DNA from: Pseudocitrobacter corydidari
GTDB lineage: Bacteria; Pseudomonadota; Gammaproteobacteria; Enterobacterales; Enterobacteriaceae
DNA length: 64,000 bases
Direction: 5' to 3'
NCBI RefSeq assembly: GCF_021172065.1
Contig: NZ_CP087880.1
Coordinates: forward strand, 2,270,583-2,334,582
Numbering within the stretch: position 1 is the stretch's first letter; each line of letters starts with the position of its first letter. The translations under genes were made by a program, and so were the position numbers. Shown here one piece after another: positions 1 to 9,700 of the stretch. The notes below the pieces were generated by a model. The model was not told where the DNA came from, did no database searches, and saw nothing but the letters and a program-made list of their open reading frames with translations.

Positions 1-564
1 CACGGTGTGAACGAATTTCACCTGGGCTACCGGGTTCAGTACCAGCTCGGAGAAGCTCACCATCTCCATACGCATGGTTTCAAAGTTGAAGTCGGAAGCG
101 ATTGGGTTTTGCATCCAACCGTTTGCCACCAGGATCCACAATGCGGACAGGTTTGAGCCCAGCGCAACCAGCCAGGTCACCGCCATGTGCTGCACTTTAC
201 CCAGGCGATCCCAACCGAAGAAGAACAGACCTACAAAGGTGGATTCGAGGAAGAAGGCCATCAGACCTTCAATGGCCAGCGGCGCACCGAAGATATCGCC
301 CACGTAGTGGGAGTAGTAAGACCAGTTAGTCCCGAACTGGAACTCCATGGTCAGGCCGGTGGCCACGCCCAGTGCGAAGTTGATACCAAACAACTTGCCC
401 CAGAACTTGGTCATATCTTTATAAATCTGTTTGCCGGAAAGGACGTAAACCGTTTCCATGATGGCCAGCAGGAACGCCATACCGAGCGTCAGTGGCACAA
501 AAAGGAAGTGGTACATCGCGGTCAAGGCAAACTGTAAGCGCGACAGTTCGACTATATCTAACAT
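1..564 (-). CDS. cydA: Cytochrome bd-I ubiquinol oxidase subunit I, N-terminal part
   Basis: Partial gene: 188 residues from the start codon to the window edge, against about 522 in E. coli CydA, so the C-terminal two thirds lies outside. The product begins [20 protein letters not shown], which carries the conserved haem b595 ligand His19, and continues through the first hydrophobic helices. CydA is the quinol-oxidising, haem-bearing subunit of the high-affinity, oxygen-scavenging terminal oxidase in the inner membrane. The ATG is preceded by a good Shine-Dalgarno sequence (AAGGAG, six bases upstream). The long upstream region holds FNR-type boxes. Identity is near certain from sequence similarity to E. 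coli. Confidence 0.97.
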   Translation of the reverse strand, partial: MLDIVELSRLQFALTAMYHFLFVPLTLGMAFLLAIMETVYVLSGKQIYKDMTKFWGKLFGINFALGVATGLTMEFQFGTNWSYYSHYVGDIFGAPLAIEGLMAFFLESTFVGLFFFGWDRLGKVQHMAVTWLVALGSNLSALWILVANGWMQNPIASDFNFETMRMEMVSFSELVLNPVAQVKFVHTV

Positions 565-1196
565 CTTGACTCCTTGCTCATCGCATGAAGACTCCGAGAA
601 TGAACCTGCGGACAGGGTTCATACACATGCCCCAATACAAATTTATTTGCGCCCTCCCCCACTGCTGACCGTTCGCGTTAGCCGATATCAGTGGTGAGCA
701 AAGGTTACAAATACGTTAAAAAACAACTCAATTGATCCCTAAAATATATTACTCTGTAATATCCTTACAATAAACAGGTTTTTATTGTATTAGATTTACG
801 ATTTTCGACGGTGATCAATTTATAGCTAATCAGGCGGGTTGCAGCCACTTTGATCCAGGACAATTTAACCACTTTTATGGTTCATATCCAGTTTTTACGT
901 ATTGATATAAATCAACTTTATCTATTTTTGTTAATAATGTTTTTATTAGATGTGATCGGTGAACTACATGTTAAATGTATGTTTAAAAATTATCTCGGAT
1001 AATTTTCATGAAGGGATAATGCGAAAAAAGAGACGAGAGTTTTTAACCGAAGAGAAAATTTGAGGAATGAAGCTATGCAGAATAGTTAATGTTAGCCAAC
1101 TCACAGTATTTTGCCAGGAAACCTGAACCCTTTTTGAATAATTACATTTTATTCACTTGAAATACAGATAAAATTAACACCATGCCTTTATTATTC
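565..1196 (-). promoter_or_regulatory. cydA upstream control region
   Basis: AT-rich gap of about 630 bases between cydA and the mngB terminator with no credible gene. It corresponds to the long multi-promoter region known upstream of E. coli cydAB, which is controlled by ArcA and FNR. Two FNR-type boxes are visible (see the separate entry). The stretch from about 700 to 1000 is very AT-rich and could hold ArcA sites, but I could not place them with confidence. Confidence 0.7.
850..915 (-). promoter_or_regulatory. Paired FNR-type boxes upstream of cydA
   Basis: Positions 902-915 read TTGATATAAATCAA, a perfect match to the FNR consensus TTGAT-N4-ATCAA. A second, weaker copy (TTGATCCAGGACAA) is at 850-863. 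Their centres are 52 bases apart, which agrees with the two FNR sites reported at E. coli cydA (near -53.5 and -1). This would place the main start site near 855, about 290 bases before the ATG. Binding is inferred, not shown. Confidence 0.7.
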
Positions 1197-1236
1197 AAAA
1201 AAGAGGCAAAAGTCGGCCAGACCGGCTTTTGCCTCT
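1197..1236 (-). terminator. Rho-independent terminator of mngAB
   Basis: On the minus strand a long hairpin (AGAGGCAAAAG paired with CTTTTGCCTCT, plus three inner G-C pairs) is followed by a run of T. It lies just after the mngB stop codon, so it should end the mngAB transcript before the cydA control region. Confidence 0.85.
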
Positions 1237-1244
1237 CTACGGAC

Positions 1245-3887
1245 TTATTTTACGCGCGCGATGCTAAAGGTACGCGACTGACAAGGGAGGAACCGCACCG
1301 ACTCGTGACAAATATCATGCCCCTCTGCGCCTGCAAGCGGTCGTTCATCCATCCCCGTTTCAACGCTCTTCACCTGATGTTGATTGAACGTAATCTGCGC
1401 GTCTGAGGCCTCCGTCGCCGACGGGTTATAGAGCCGAACGATCAGTTCAGGCCTGTCTTCTGCTTTCTTCAGCACGCTGAGCGCACAGCCGACGGACGAG
1501 AGTGTGAGAAGGCTGTAGTGTTCCGGCACGGTAATGGCCGCGCGATTAAGCTTCATCGCATCCCAGGGAATTTTGTTATAGCACTGAACGGGCGTGAGCC
1601 AGCTTCGTGCCTGCTGCGCCACCCCCGCATTCAGCGGCGTTCCGCTAAATGGCCACAGGCTAAAGCGGCAGTGCAGCGAGCCGCGTAGCTGCGAATTTGG
1701 TACCGCCATTTTGATTCCCGAAGGCCGACCGGGACGCAGAAGCAGATCCTCTTTTCCCAAAAGCCCTACCCCACGCAGCAGCGTTAACGCAAAAGCGCTG
1801 TTCTCTTCCCCGATGATTTCCACCTCGCGCAGCCCTTCACTAAACAGCGCGATACCGTTAACCCCCTGCTGTAAGGCCGCGTAATTAAGGAAATTCCACA
1901 CCGGTACCGGAGCCTCTTTCCAGCCTTCGTCTTCCCACCCGTGCATGGCTTCATCCTTGACCGGGCGCATCATCGAACCAAACTGAGTGTCGGTCAGCAC
2001 CGTTTGCGCGCGATACGGCACGGGCAGGCGAACGCGTAAACGTTGATCGTCGGCCTGATTAACGACCTGCACGTCAAAATCGATCCGCTTACTGTTGTCG
2101 CTCAGCATAATGGTGGTTTCGATTTCAACATACCCGCTACGCTTGCGGGCGGCGCGCTCGGCCAGATTGAGTGGAACAGCCAGCGTACTGCGTAAAATCG
2201 CTTTGCTGCGCCAGCCTTCCTGCACGATCTCTACCTCATGTGGATAGGCAGCAGAGGTTAATATCCAGTCCTCTCTCGGCGGAGAATAGTCATATTCATC
2301 GCCGTCATCACCGCTCTCTTCGAACTCCAGCGCCCGGTCATAGACCAGCCCGCTCTCTTTATCCTCCATTTTGAGCGTACCGTCGGCGTTGAGCGAGATA
2401 CGCCATGCCGCATTTTCCAGCATCGAACTTGCCGCCGCAGAGACGTTTTTCACCTCGCCCTTTTCACCTGCAATCACCCGCAGCGAAACGTACCCCATCG
2501 CCGGAAGCACGCGCCGCAGCTGGATGTCATACTCCATAAACGGCTCATAATTCCCGTAATGAACAATCTGCCTGTCAATCAAGCCGGGGTCGATTTCGCG
2601 GCTGGCGCGAATAACGTACGGCACCGCCTCACCCTGCTCATCCACCAGCCGGAACTGGCTGGCGCGCAGGCGAATCGTGGTGTCGATAACTTCATCGCGC
2701 GGCCACGGCATCAGGTTGAATAACCCCAGCCGATCATTTTCGCAGGGAGGCATGTTGTCGACGATTTTACGCAGATAGAAGCGAATCAGGTTGTCGGCCA
2801 TATCCTCCGCCAGCCAAAAACGCGCGGCAATCTCCTGATGAACTTTATCGCTACAGCAGCAGCCAATGCTGTCGTGGGCGTGATTTTTAAGGATCTCCTT
2901 CCACATTTTCTCCAGCAGACCATGGTGATAGTCAAAGCCCAGCGACCACGCCATCGCGGCGAGCGGTTCAAGGATATTGACGATTTTGTTTTCAATTCGC
3001 GCGTGTGCAATTTTAATATCCATGCGCGTCGAGCCAATGGTGCGATGCACGCGCATATATTTGCCGTCGTTAAACTCCCCTTCCAGCATCGCCAGCCGAT
3101 CGCGCTGTGCCTCAATCTGTTCGAAGACCGTTTCAAAACGACTCATCACAAATTCACGTTGTGGATAGATTTCGCGCAGTTTGTCCATCACCGCAAAGAT
3201 ATTCTGCTGAAGCGGCATCTGATCGTGTCCGTTAGGCAGCAAAATCTCTTTGGTGATTGAGGCGTTTTCCAGCACCGAAAAATAGTTATCCAGGCGCTTA
3301 CGCAGCCCTGTTTCATCGTCAGGTAAGTACTTACCAATGGCGTAACCCAGCGGCAGCACCTGCGCCACCACTTCGCTGCCATCGGGGCTTTGCCAGAGAA
3401 ACTCGGTTTTATCGCTGCCGTGGCGCTCAGAGCAGCCACGCCAGAACATTGCCCGCTTGATACCAAAACCGTTGTAGATATGCGGTAGCTGCCCGGACAT
3501 ACCAAACGAATCGGGCAGATAACCAATTTTCATCGGCTCGCCAAACGCCAGGCAGTCGCGCATCCCGTACATCAGGTTGCGCACGATGGATTCGCCCGCG
3601 ACAATGGTCGTATCGGTTTGCGTATACCAGGGGCCGATAATCAGTTTTCCTGCCTGAACCAGCGCTTTGACGCGCTCGTGGTTTTCCGGTACTACGGCGA
3701 AGTAATCTTCCAGGATCGCCGTCTGCCCATCCAGCACGTAATATTTATACTCGTCATCCTGCTCCAGCCGGGCCAGGATTTCCGCCATATTATTAACCAG
3801 TAAAATCCGCGACTCTTCGGTGGTGAAGTACCACTCTCTGTCCCAGTGCATATGCGGCGTAATGTGAACGCGAGATACAGCTTTCAT
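1245..3887 (-). CDS. mngB: Mannosylglycerate hydrolase (GH38 alpha-mannosidase)
   Basis: 880 residues (E. coli MngB is 877). Family GH38: the N-terminus shows the metal-binding HMHWDREW motif (about residues 12-19), the [14 protein letters not shown] block holds the probable nucleophile Asp126, and NHAHDSIGC carries a further metal-binding His/Asp. The enzyme acts in the cytoplasm on 6-phospho-mannosylglycerate delivered by MngA, giving mannose 6-phosphate and glycerate. It lies 25 bases downstream of mngA in the same direction and is clearly co-transcribed. The ATG at 3887 has an AGGAAACGAAG ribosome-binding stretch. There is no signal peptide. Confidence 0.96.
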   Translation of the reverse strand: MKAVSRVHITPHMHWDREWYFTTEESRILLVNNMAEILARLEQDDEYKYYVLDGQTAILEDYFAVVPENHERVKALVQAGKLIIGPWYTQTDTTIVAGESIVRNLMYGMRDCLAFGEPMKIGYLPDSFGMSGQLPHIYNGFGIKRAMFWRGCSERHGSDKTEFLWQSPDGSEVVAQVLPLGYAIGKYLPDDETGLRKRLDNYFSVLENASITKEILLPNGHDQMPLQQNIFAVMDKLREIYPQREFVMSRFETVFEQIEAQRDRLAMLEGEFNDGKYMRVHRTIGSTRMDIKIAHARIENKIVNILEPLAAMAWSLGFDYHHGLLEKMWKEILKNHAHDSIGCCCSDKVHQEIAARFWLAEDMADNLIRFYLRKIVDNMPPCENDRLGLFNLMPWPRDEVIDTTIRLRASQFRLVDEQGEAVPYVIRASREIDPGLIDRQIVHYGNYEPFMEYDIQLRRVLPAMGYVSLRVIAGEKGEVKNVSAAASSMLENAAWRISLNADGTLKMEDKESGLVYDRALEFEESGDDGDEYDYSPPREDWILTSAAYPHEVEIVQEGWRSKAILRSTLAVPLNLAERAARKRSGYVEIETTIMLSDNSKRIDFDVQVVNQADDQRLRVRLPVPYRAQTVLTDTQFGSMMRPVKDEAMHGWEDEGWKEAPVPVWNFLNYAALQQGVNGIALFSEGLREVEIIGEENSAFALTLLRGVGLLGKEDLLLRPGRPSGIKMAVPNSQLRGSLHCRFSLWPFSGTPLNAGVAQQARSWLTPVQCYNKIPWDAMKLNRAAITVPEHYSLLTLSSVGCALSVLKKAEDRPELIVRLYNPSATEASDAQITFNQHQVKSVETGMDERPLAGAEGHDICHESVRFLPCQSRTFSIARVK

Positions 3888-3912
3888 CTTCGTTTCCTGA
3901 ATTAGTCAAAGG

Positions 3913-5826
3913 TTAATCAATGGCTTGTGTTTTGTAGGTTCCGGCCTGAATCGCCTGACGCCGCCACAGCACCAGAATGCAGGTAGAAATCACCGTTCCC
4001 ACCAGCGCCGCGCCAAACCAGCCAGCGGCAGCCATCACGCGGCCCAGCCCGCCGTCCTGCAATAAAAAGAGAGAGAAGATGCCTGCACCTGGCGTTTGCA
4101 GGCCAATGTTCATCGCACCGACGATCGCGCCCGTCGCCATCGAGCCGATCACAAATGCGCCGATCACCCGCAACGGATCTTCAATCGCCATCGGGATCGC
4201 CCCTTCGGTGATCCCCGCGAGGCCCAACAACCAGGTGGATTTGCCGGTTTCGATCTCAAACGATTTGAAAAGTCGCGGCGCAATCATCGTGGATGCGGTA
4301 ACGGTAAAGGCGGAAACCATTTTGACGGAGGCGAAGATGGCATACGGGCCATACACACCATTTGCCATCGCCCCAAGACAGAAGGCATAAGCGGCTTTAT
4401 TCACCGGCCCGCCAAGGTCAAATGAACACATGAAACCCAGAATGGCCCCCAGCACCAGCGCATTGCTGCCGGATAACCCATTCAGCCAGGCCGTAAGGCT
4501 ATTGTTGAGCCATGCCACGGGTTCACCGATAACAAACAGCATCAGGCTGCCTGCAGCCAGCGTGCCAATGACCGGGTAGAGATAGAAGGTCAGGAAACCG
4601 TTAAAGCGGCTGCTCAGGCGGATGTGATTTTTTACCCAACGCATCAGATACCCGGCGATCAAACCACCGGCAATCGCTCCTAAAAACCCTGAACCAATCA
4701 TGTTGGCGGCAAGCCCTGCGGCAAATCCCGGTGCCAGCGCCGGTTTGTCGGCCAGAGAATAGGCGGTGTAAGCGGCCAGAACTGGCACCATCAGAATCCC
4801 GAGCATGCCTCCCCCGAGTTTGCGGTAGAGCCATAGCCAGGAGTTCTCTTGATCAAACAGATGTTGTAAGTCAAACATTTGTGCAAGCAATACCGCCACA
4901 GCCAGTACGGTCCCGCCTGCCACGATCAACGGCACGGCAAAAGAGATGCCGCTGAGTAACGCCTGTTTCAGTTCCGTTTTAAAACCGACCTGCGTGGGCG
5001 TCTGAATAGCATCCGTTCGCTTTTCTTCAACCGGTTCCAGCGCCAGCGCCTGTTGTATCAACGTTTCCGCATGCCTGATGGGCTCGGCAACCGGGACGCT
5101 TAACGAGGGAATTCCGCGAAAACGTTCCACGTCTTTAATCGCGACTTCAGCGGCGAAAATCGCCGCCTGCGCCGTGGCCAGTTGTTCTGACGTCAGTCGC
5201 CCTTCAATCCCGTTCGCACCCTGCTTTTCTACCACCACGCGCACGCCAAGTTTTTTTCCGGCTTTTTCCAGATATTCCGCCGCCATATAGGTGTGAGCGA
5301 TACCCGCGGGGCAGGCCGTCACGCAAACTATTAATGGGGCATCATCAATGGCAGACACATCCTTTGCAGGTGTGGTCTGAGAAAGCGCCGACAATAATGC
5401 CTGCGGTGTGCTGGCCGCCATTACCGACGCGCGCACTTCGTCATCCACCAGTGCGCTGGTGAGCTGAGTGAGGATTTCAATATGCGTTGAGCCTGCCTCT
5501 GATGGCGGAATAGCGAGCAGGAAAATAAGATTAACGCTCTCCGGGCCATCGACGCCTTCCCACTGTAAGGGTTCGGCCAGCGTGGCAACCGCAAAGGCGG
5601 CTTCTTTTACCGCCACGCTTTTACCGTGCGGCACCGCCAGCCCCTCTCCCAGCGCGGTTGGGCCAATTGCTTCTCGTTGAAAAACCTCCTGTAAATAGGT
5701 GTCGGTGTCAGAAATTTTTCCCAGCGCAGCCAGCCGCTGCGCCAGTTCGCGAATTGCCTCATCACGGCTGGCAAACCGTGCGTTGAGGCAGATCCCGTTC
5801 GGGTGGGTCAACGCCATCAGATTCAT
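3913..5826 (-). CDS. mngA: PTS mannosylglycerate transporter, EIIABC
   Basis: Fructose-type PTS permease that imports and phosphorylates 2-O-alpha-mannosyl-D-glycerate. Domain order: EIIA (about 1-145; phospho-acceptor His67 in GLAVPHGKS), EIIB (about 160-260; probable catalytic Cys172 in ACPAGIAHTY), and a multi-span EIIC (from about residue 285 to the end). I chose the ATG at 5826 (637 residues, starting MNLMALTHPNG) because AGGAAGG precedes it at good spacing. An in-frame start at 5880 would add 18 residues without an obvious ribosome-binding site; E. coli MngA is annotated with a similar extension (658). It is the first gene of the mngAB operon and is divergent from mngR. Confidence 0.95.
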   Translation of the reverse strand: MNLMALTHPNGICLNARFASRDEAIRELAQRLAALGKISDTDTYLQEVFQREAIGPTALGEGLAVPHGKSVAVKEAAFAVATLAEPLQWEGVDGPESVNLIFLLAIPPSEAGSTHIEILTQLTSALVDDEVRASVMAASTPQALLSALSQTTPAKDVSAIDDAPLIVCVTACPAGIAHTYMAAEYLEKAGKKLGVRVVVEKQGANGIEGRLTSEQLATAQAAIFAAEVAIKDVERFRGIPSLSVPVAEPIRHAETLIQQALALEPVEEKRTDAIQTPTQVGFKTELKQALLSGISFAVPLIVAGGTVLAVAVLLAQMFDLQHLFDQENSWLWLYRKLGGGMLGILMVPVLAAYTAYSLADKPALAPGFAAGLAANMIGSGFLGAIAGGLIAGYLMRWVKNHIRLSSRFNGFLTFYLYPVIGTLAAGSLMLFVIGEPVAWLNNSLTAWLNGLSGSNALVLGAILGFMCSFDLGGPVNKAAYAFCLGAMANGVYGPYAIFASVKMVSAFTVTASTMIAPRLFKSFEIETGKSTWLLGLAGITEGAIPMAIEDPLRVIGAFVIGSMATGAIVGAMNIGLQTPGAGIFSLFLLQDGGLGRVMAAAGWFGAALVGTVISTCILVLWRRQAIQAGTYKTQAID

Positions 5827-6027
5827 CACGTTCCTTCCTGTGTCATTAAATCCGCGCACCGCTGCGCAGAAAGCACGCATTCTGCCCAGGAAAACAATAC
5901 CTTTATGTGATCAATTTCACTTCACCGGAATAATTTGTATTTGATTTGTATTATTTACAATCCGCAGTAACCGCGCATAATTAGCCGAAATCGTCTTATT
6001 TTTGTGTTGTCATTGAACGGAATCGTT
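5827..6027. promoter_or_regulatory. mngA/mngR divergent promoter region
   Basis: Shared control region between mngA (minus) and mngR (plus). Position 5946-5960 is the inverted repeat TTGTA-TTATT-TACAA, a likely operator for the GntR-type repressor MngR. Position 5906-5921 (TGTGA-N6-TCACT) is a near-consensus CRP half-site pair. Both assignments are inferred from motif shape. Confidence 0.55.
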
Positions 6028-6744
6028 ATGAGCCAGAAACCTCTCTATCGCCAGATTGCCGATGCCATCCGCGAACGTATTGCCCGCGGTGAGTTAAAAG
6101 CCGGAGATGCCCTGCCTACAGAAGCCGCGCTTCAGGCAGAATATGAGGTGAGCCGGGTCACCGTGCGCCAGGCGCTAAAACAGCTCACCGAGCAAAAGGT
6201 GATTGAGAGTATTCAGGGCAGTGGACGCTATGTGAAAGAAGAGCGGGTAAATTACGATATCTACCAACTCACCAGCTTTTACGAGAAGATTGCCGATCGC
6301 CATGTGCAAACACACAGCGAAGTACGCGTGTTTGAGGTGATTACTGCGGATGAGTGCCTGCGCGAAAAACTTCAGTTGCAGGATGGCGAGAAAGTCTGGC
6401 ACATCAAACGTGTGCGTTTTCTGAAACAAAAGCCGATGGCGCTGGAAGAGACGTGGATGCCGCTATCGCTGTTTCCCGATCTCACCTGGAGCGTGATGGA
6501 AGGATCGAAGTACCATTTTATCGAAGAGACGAAAAAGCTGGTGATTGATCGCAGCGAACAGGAAGTGATCCCCATTCTTCCTGACGCGGAAACGATCGCC
6601 GCGCTGGAACTCGCGCCAGGCAAACCCATTCTGGAGAAAATCTCACGCGGTTTTCTGAGCGATGGCCGGGTGTTTGAATACAGCCGCAATGCCTTTAAAA
6701 GTGACGATTACCGTTTTACGTTGGTTGCCCACCGTCAGCATTAA
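6028..6744 (+). CDS. mngR: GntR-family repressor of the mannosylglycerate genes
   Basis: 238 residues (E. coli MngR/FarR 240). An N-terminal winged helix (KPLYRQIADAIRERIARGEL ... VSRVTVRQALKQL, about 5-68) is followed by a UTRA-type effector domain (about 90-235). It should bind the intergenic operator and release it when the inducer is present. The start at 6028 (MSQKPLYRQI) matches the family start; an in-frame GTG at 6004 is possible but has no good ribosome-binding site. It diverges from mngAB and converges on the invasin gene. Confidence 0.93.
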   Translation: MSQKPLYRQIADAIRERIARGELKAGDALPTEAALQAEYEVSRVTVRQALKQLTEQKVIESIQGSGRYVKEERVNYDIYQLTSFYEKIADRHVQTHSEVRVFEVITADECLREKLQLQDGEKVWHIKRVRFLKQKPMALEETWMPLSLFPDLTWSVMEGSKYHFIEETKKLVIDRSEQEVIPILPDAETIAALELAPGKPILEKISRGFLSDGRVFEYSRNAFKSDDYRFTLVAHRQH

Positions 6745-6745
6745 T

Positions 6746-6767
6746 GCGCCGTACCCACGTACGGCGC
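6746..6767. terminator. Hairpin between mngR and the invasin gene
   Basis: Perfect 9-bp stem (GCGCCGTAC / GTACGGCGC) with a CCAC loop, placed between the convergent stop codons of mngR and the invasin gene. Neither strand has a clear T run, so it may be a weak bidirectional terminator or an mRNA 3'-end stabiliser. Confidence 0.5.
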
Positions 6768-6777
6768 CTGTCGCCAA

Positions 6778-9700
6778 TCAATCCATTGCCGAACAATGAA
6801 TACTCTGGCTGGAACTCAGCCAATCAATCACGCACTGATTTTTGCCTTTCTCCAGATAGTTAAACTTCACGTCAAACTGATTAGTCGCCAAAATGGATTC
6901 AACCGTGGGTACCCATTTGCCATATTCACCATCAACGGCATACTGCGTGCCGTTTTTCCATGGCTGGCTGAACCAGTTATCAGTGACGGTGATCGGGCCT
7001 TCGGATGGCTGCCCGCGTACCACGATGGAGGAGCGGTTGCTGGTACCGTAGCGCCCAAAGTCAAACCAGTTTTGGGTCACGTCCATAAATGCCCCTGCCC
7101 CACCTTCCGATGGGAACAGGTGCATGTCAAACTGGTGATAAGCGCCGCGTCCACCGCCGTTCAGCACCAAATTATGATGCGCGGCGTAGCCCTCGCCTGA
7201 TTTACCGCTGCCGGCAATCGCGTGGCGATTACTGTTAAAAAGGTTACAGGCGACCTCTGCCGTCGCGTTGCCATTTTGCACCACTACGCCATAACCCAGT
7301 TCTGATTTGATGTTGTCATGGATATAGCTGTGATGAACCCGAACATCAGTCGCTGTCTTTACGCTGACCGCAGCCCAGGGCCATCCCCAGAGTTCCATAT
7401 TATCCACTTCGACATTTTTCCCTCCCACCACGGTCTGGATTCCAATTGTCGTGTTTTGAGTCAACGTCCCCTTGTATGGCCCTTCATAGCGAATGCCCGA
7501 CATGCGGGTATTGCTGTCCATGACGATAATCGGGAACTTGTTTGTCTCTTCACTCAAATAGGGAATGCTGAGCCGCGCACCTTCGCTACCGTTTACGCCG
7601 CGATCGCTAAATACCGTGGTACCGTTTTTAATGAACAGCGCGTTTTGCGACACTGGAAGTTCGATTTCAACGTCGCCGGGGATATAGATGTACGGTGTTC
7701 CGGCATCGACCAACGCTTTAAGCGTGGCGTAATCCCGCGCTTCCTGATAATTCACACTCTCTTTATCTATCTGACCCGCGTAGCCCTCACCCCCACCGAC
7801 GACAGAGCACTGGCCGCTGCCATCCAGCAGGCGAGTGGTGACGACGACATTCAGCGCCAGCGGTGCGGAAACGGTACCTTTCTTATCGATAGCGCGAATA
7901 GTAACGGGGTAGCTGTTTTCACCGCCCACCACAAAACCCGGCAACGTCAGGCGGAAAGTGCCCCCTTTTTCAGCGATACTTCCGCCGGCGCTTTTGAACT
8001 CGGTGGCGTCAATCTCATAACGCGCTACACCATACAGGCTTTGAACCTCAGGTGTGATGTCGGTAACACTTGCCTCGAATCCCGTGATCGCTGTATCCGC
8101 AGTAAGGGTGAACGGCGCCTGAGTGACGCTGATCGCCAGGGTCGTTGGCTCGCTGATATTGCCCTGTGCGTCTTTCGCACTCACCGTGACGGTGTAGTGG
8201 TTATTTCCCTTTGCCTGCCATGCAGGCATAAGCAACTGGTAAGCGGGCAGAGTGCCAGTAACTTTACCGCCAGCGGCGAAAAACGCGTCAGCGCTAAACT
8301 GAACGTCACTAACCGTTGTCCCCTGTGCCACGACGTTTATCGAGGCTTCTACTGTCTCCTGTTCGCGGCCCGACAGCGTATCGGGCGCCGTCACGGCAAT
8401 GCTCACAGGTTCTACCTCTACGCTTACGTTTACCGGTGCAGAGGAACGGCCCTGTTTATCCCACGCCACGGCCTGAAGGATATAGCGATTCGCGCCCTCT
8501 TTTTTCCATAACGGTAGCGTAAACCGATAACCGCTTGCTCCGTCCTGCACCACACGCCCACCCGCGCTGAAAAAGCCCTCCCCCTGCCACTCAATGCGAG
8601 CAACCGCTGACTGAGTGCTAACCCGCGGCGTAACGACCACATCACCGCCAGATTTACCCAGCAGCTTTTCATCCAGCGCAAGCGTAATGCTCGCCGATGC
8701 CACTGAGATCTGGCTGGTTACGGGTGCTGAACGGTGATTGTGATCGTCGCTGGCGGTAACCGTAATGGTATAGCGATTTGCGCCTGCGTCTGACCACGCG
8801 GGCAGTGTCAGCCAGAGCTTATCCTCTTCTACACTCACGCTGCCTCCATGAGCGATAAGCTCGGGCGCGTCCCACTCCAGATGAGTTACGGTCGTTTTAG
8901 AATCAATGGTCAACGGCAGCGCAATACGCTCCCCTTCGTCACCGGCCACTACGGCTGGCATCGACAGGACAATCGTGCGCGGCTCAACAACGATGCGCGC
9001 CGAGGCGGTGTTGGACACATTTCCTGCACTGTCGGTGACCGTCACATCCACAGGATAACTATTTTCACCATTGGCCTTATAAGGCGGCAGGACAGCGCTG
9101 TAGTTCAGGCTCAGGGCATCGCCCGTCGCGGCACGCGTCTGAATGAACTTCCCTCCGGCAGCGAAAAATTCAGCCGCCTTCCAGTCGACTTTACCTATCG
9201 CACCAAGGCTTCGGACATTAAGCCCCATCGCAAGCGTTTGTTCCTCTTCGCCTTTCAGATCCCCCGCCAGGGAGATTTTGACGTCCATCGGCAGCACATC
9301 TACCTCAACGCGAAAAGGCGACGAAAGATTGCCTTTTTCGTCGATAGCCCGACCTTCAAGCTGATAGTGGTTACTGCCGTTGGTTTGCCATTCAGGAAAC
9401 GAAAGCACATAGGCCCCGTTTGTATAAACGACATCGCCGCCGGCAGTAAAAAAGTCCTCGCCCTGCCAGCCAATGCCGGTGACCGCATAGCGTGATGTGA
9501 TATCCAGATTTAGCGTTAACTGGCTGCTTTCAACGCCGGAAATCTTTTGATGTGGCGCGACGGAAAACAGGCGGTCCTTTTTGTACTCCAGAACAATAAA
9601 ATTATTTCTGTCCACCAGCTCATAGCGTGAACCTGCCAGTGTGCGATGAAAGCGAACGTTGTCCGGATCCAACTGCGATTTGAGGGGAACACCTGGCTGC

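Noticed and set aside
7318..8511. Long plus-strand reading frame (397 codons) opposite the invasin gene
   Set aside because: It is antisense to a gene with clear domain structure and repeats. Its translation has no recognisable motif, and its composition is what a shadow of the minus-strand codons gives.
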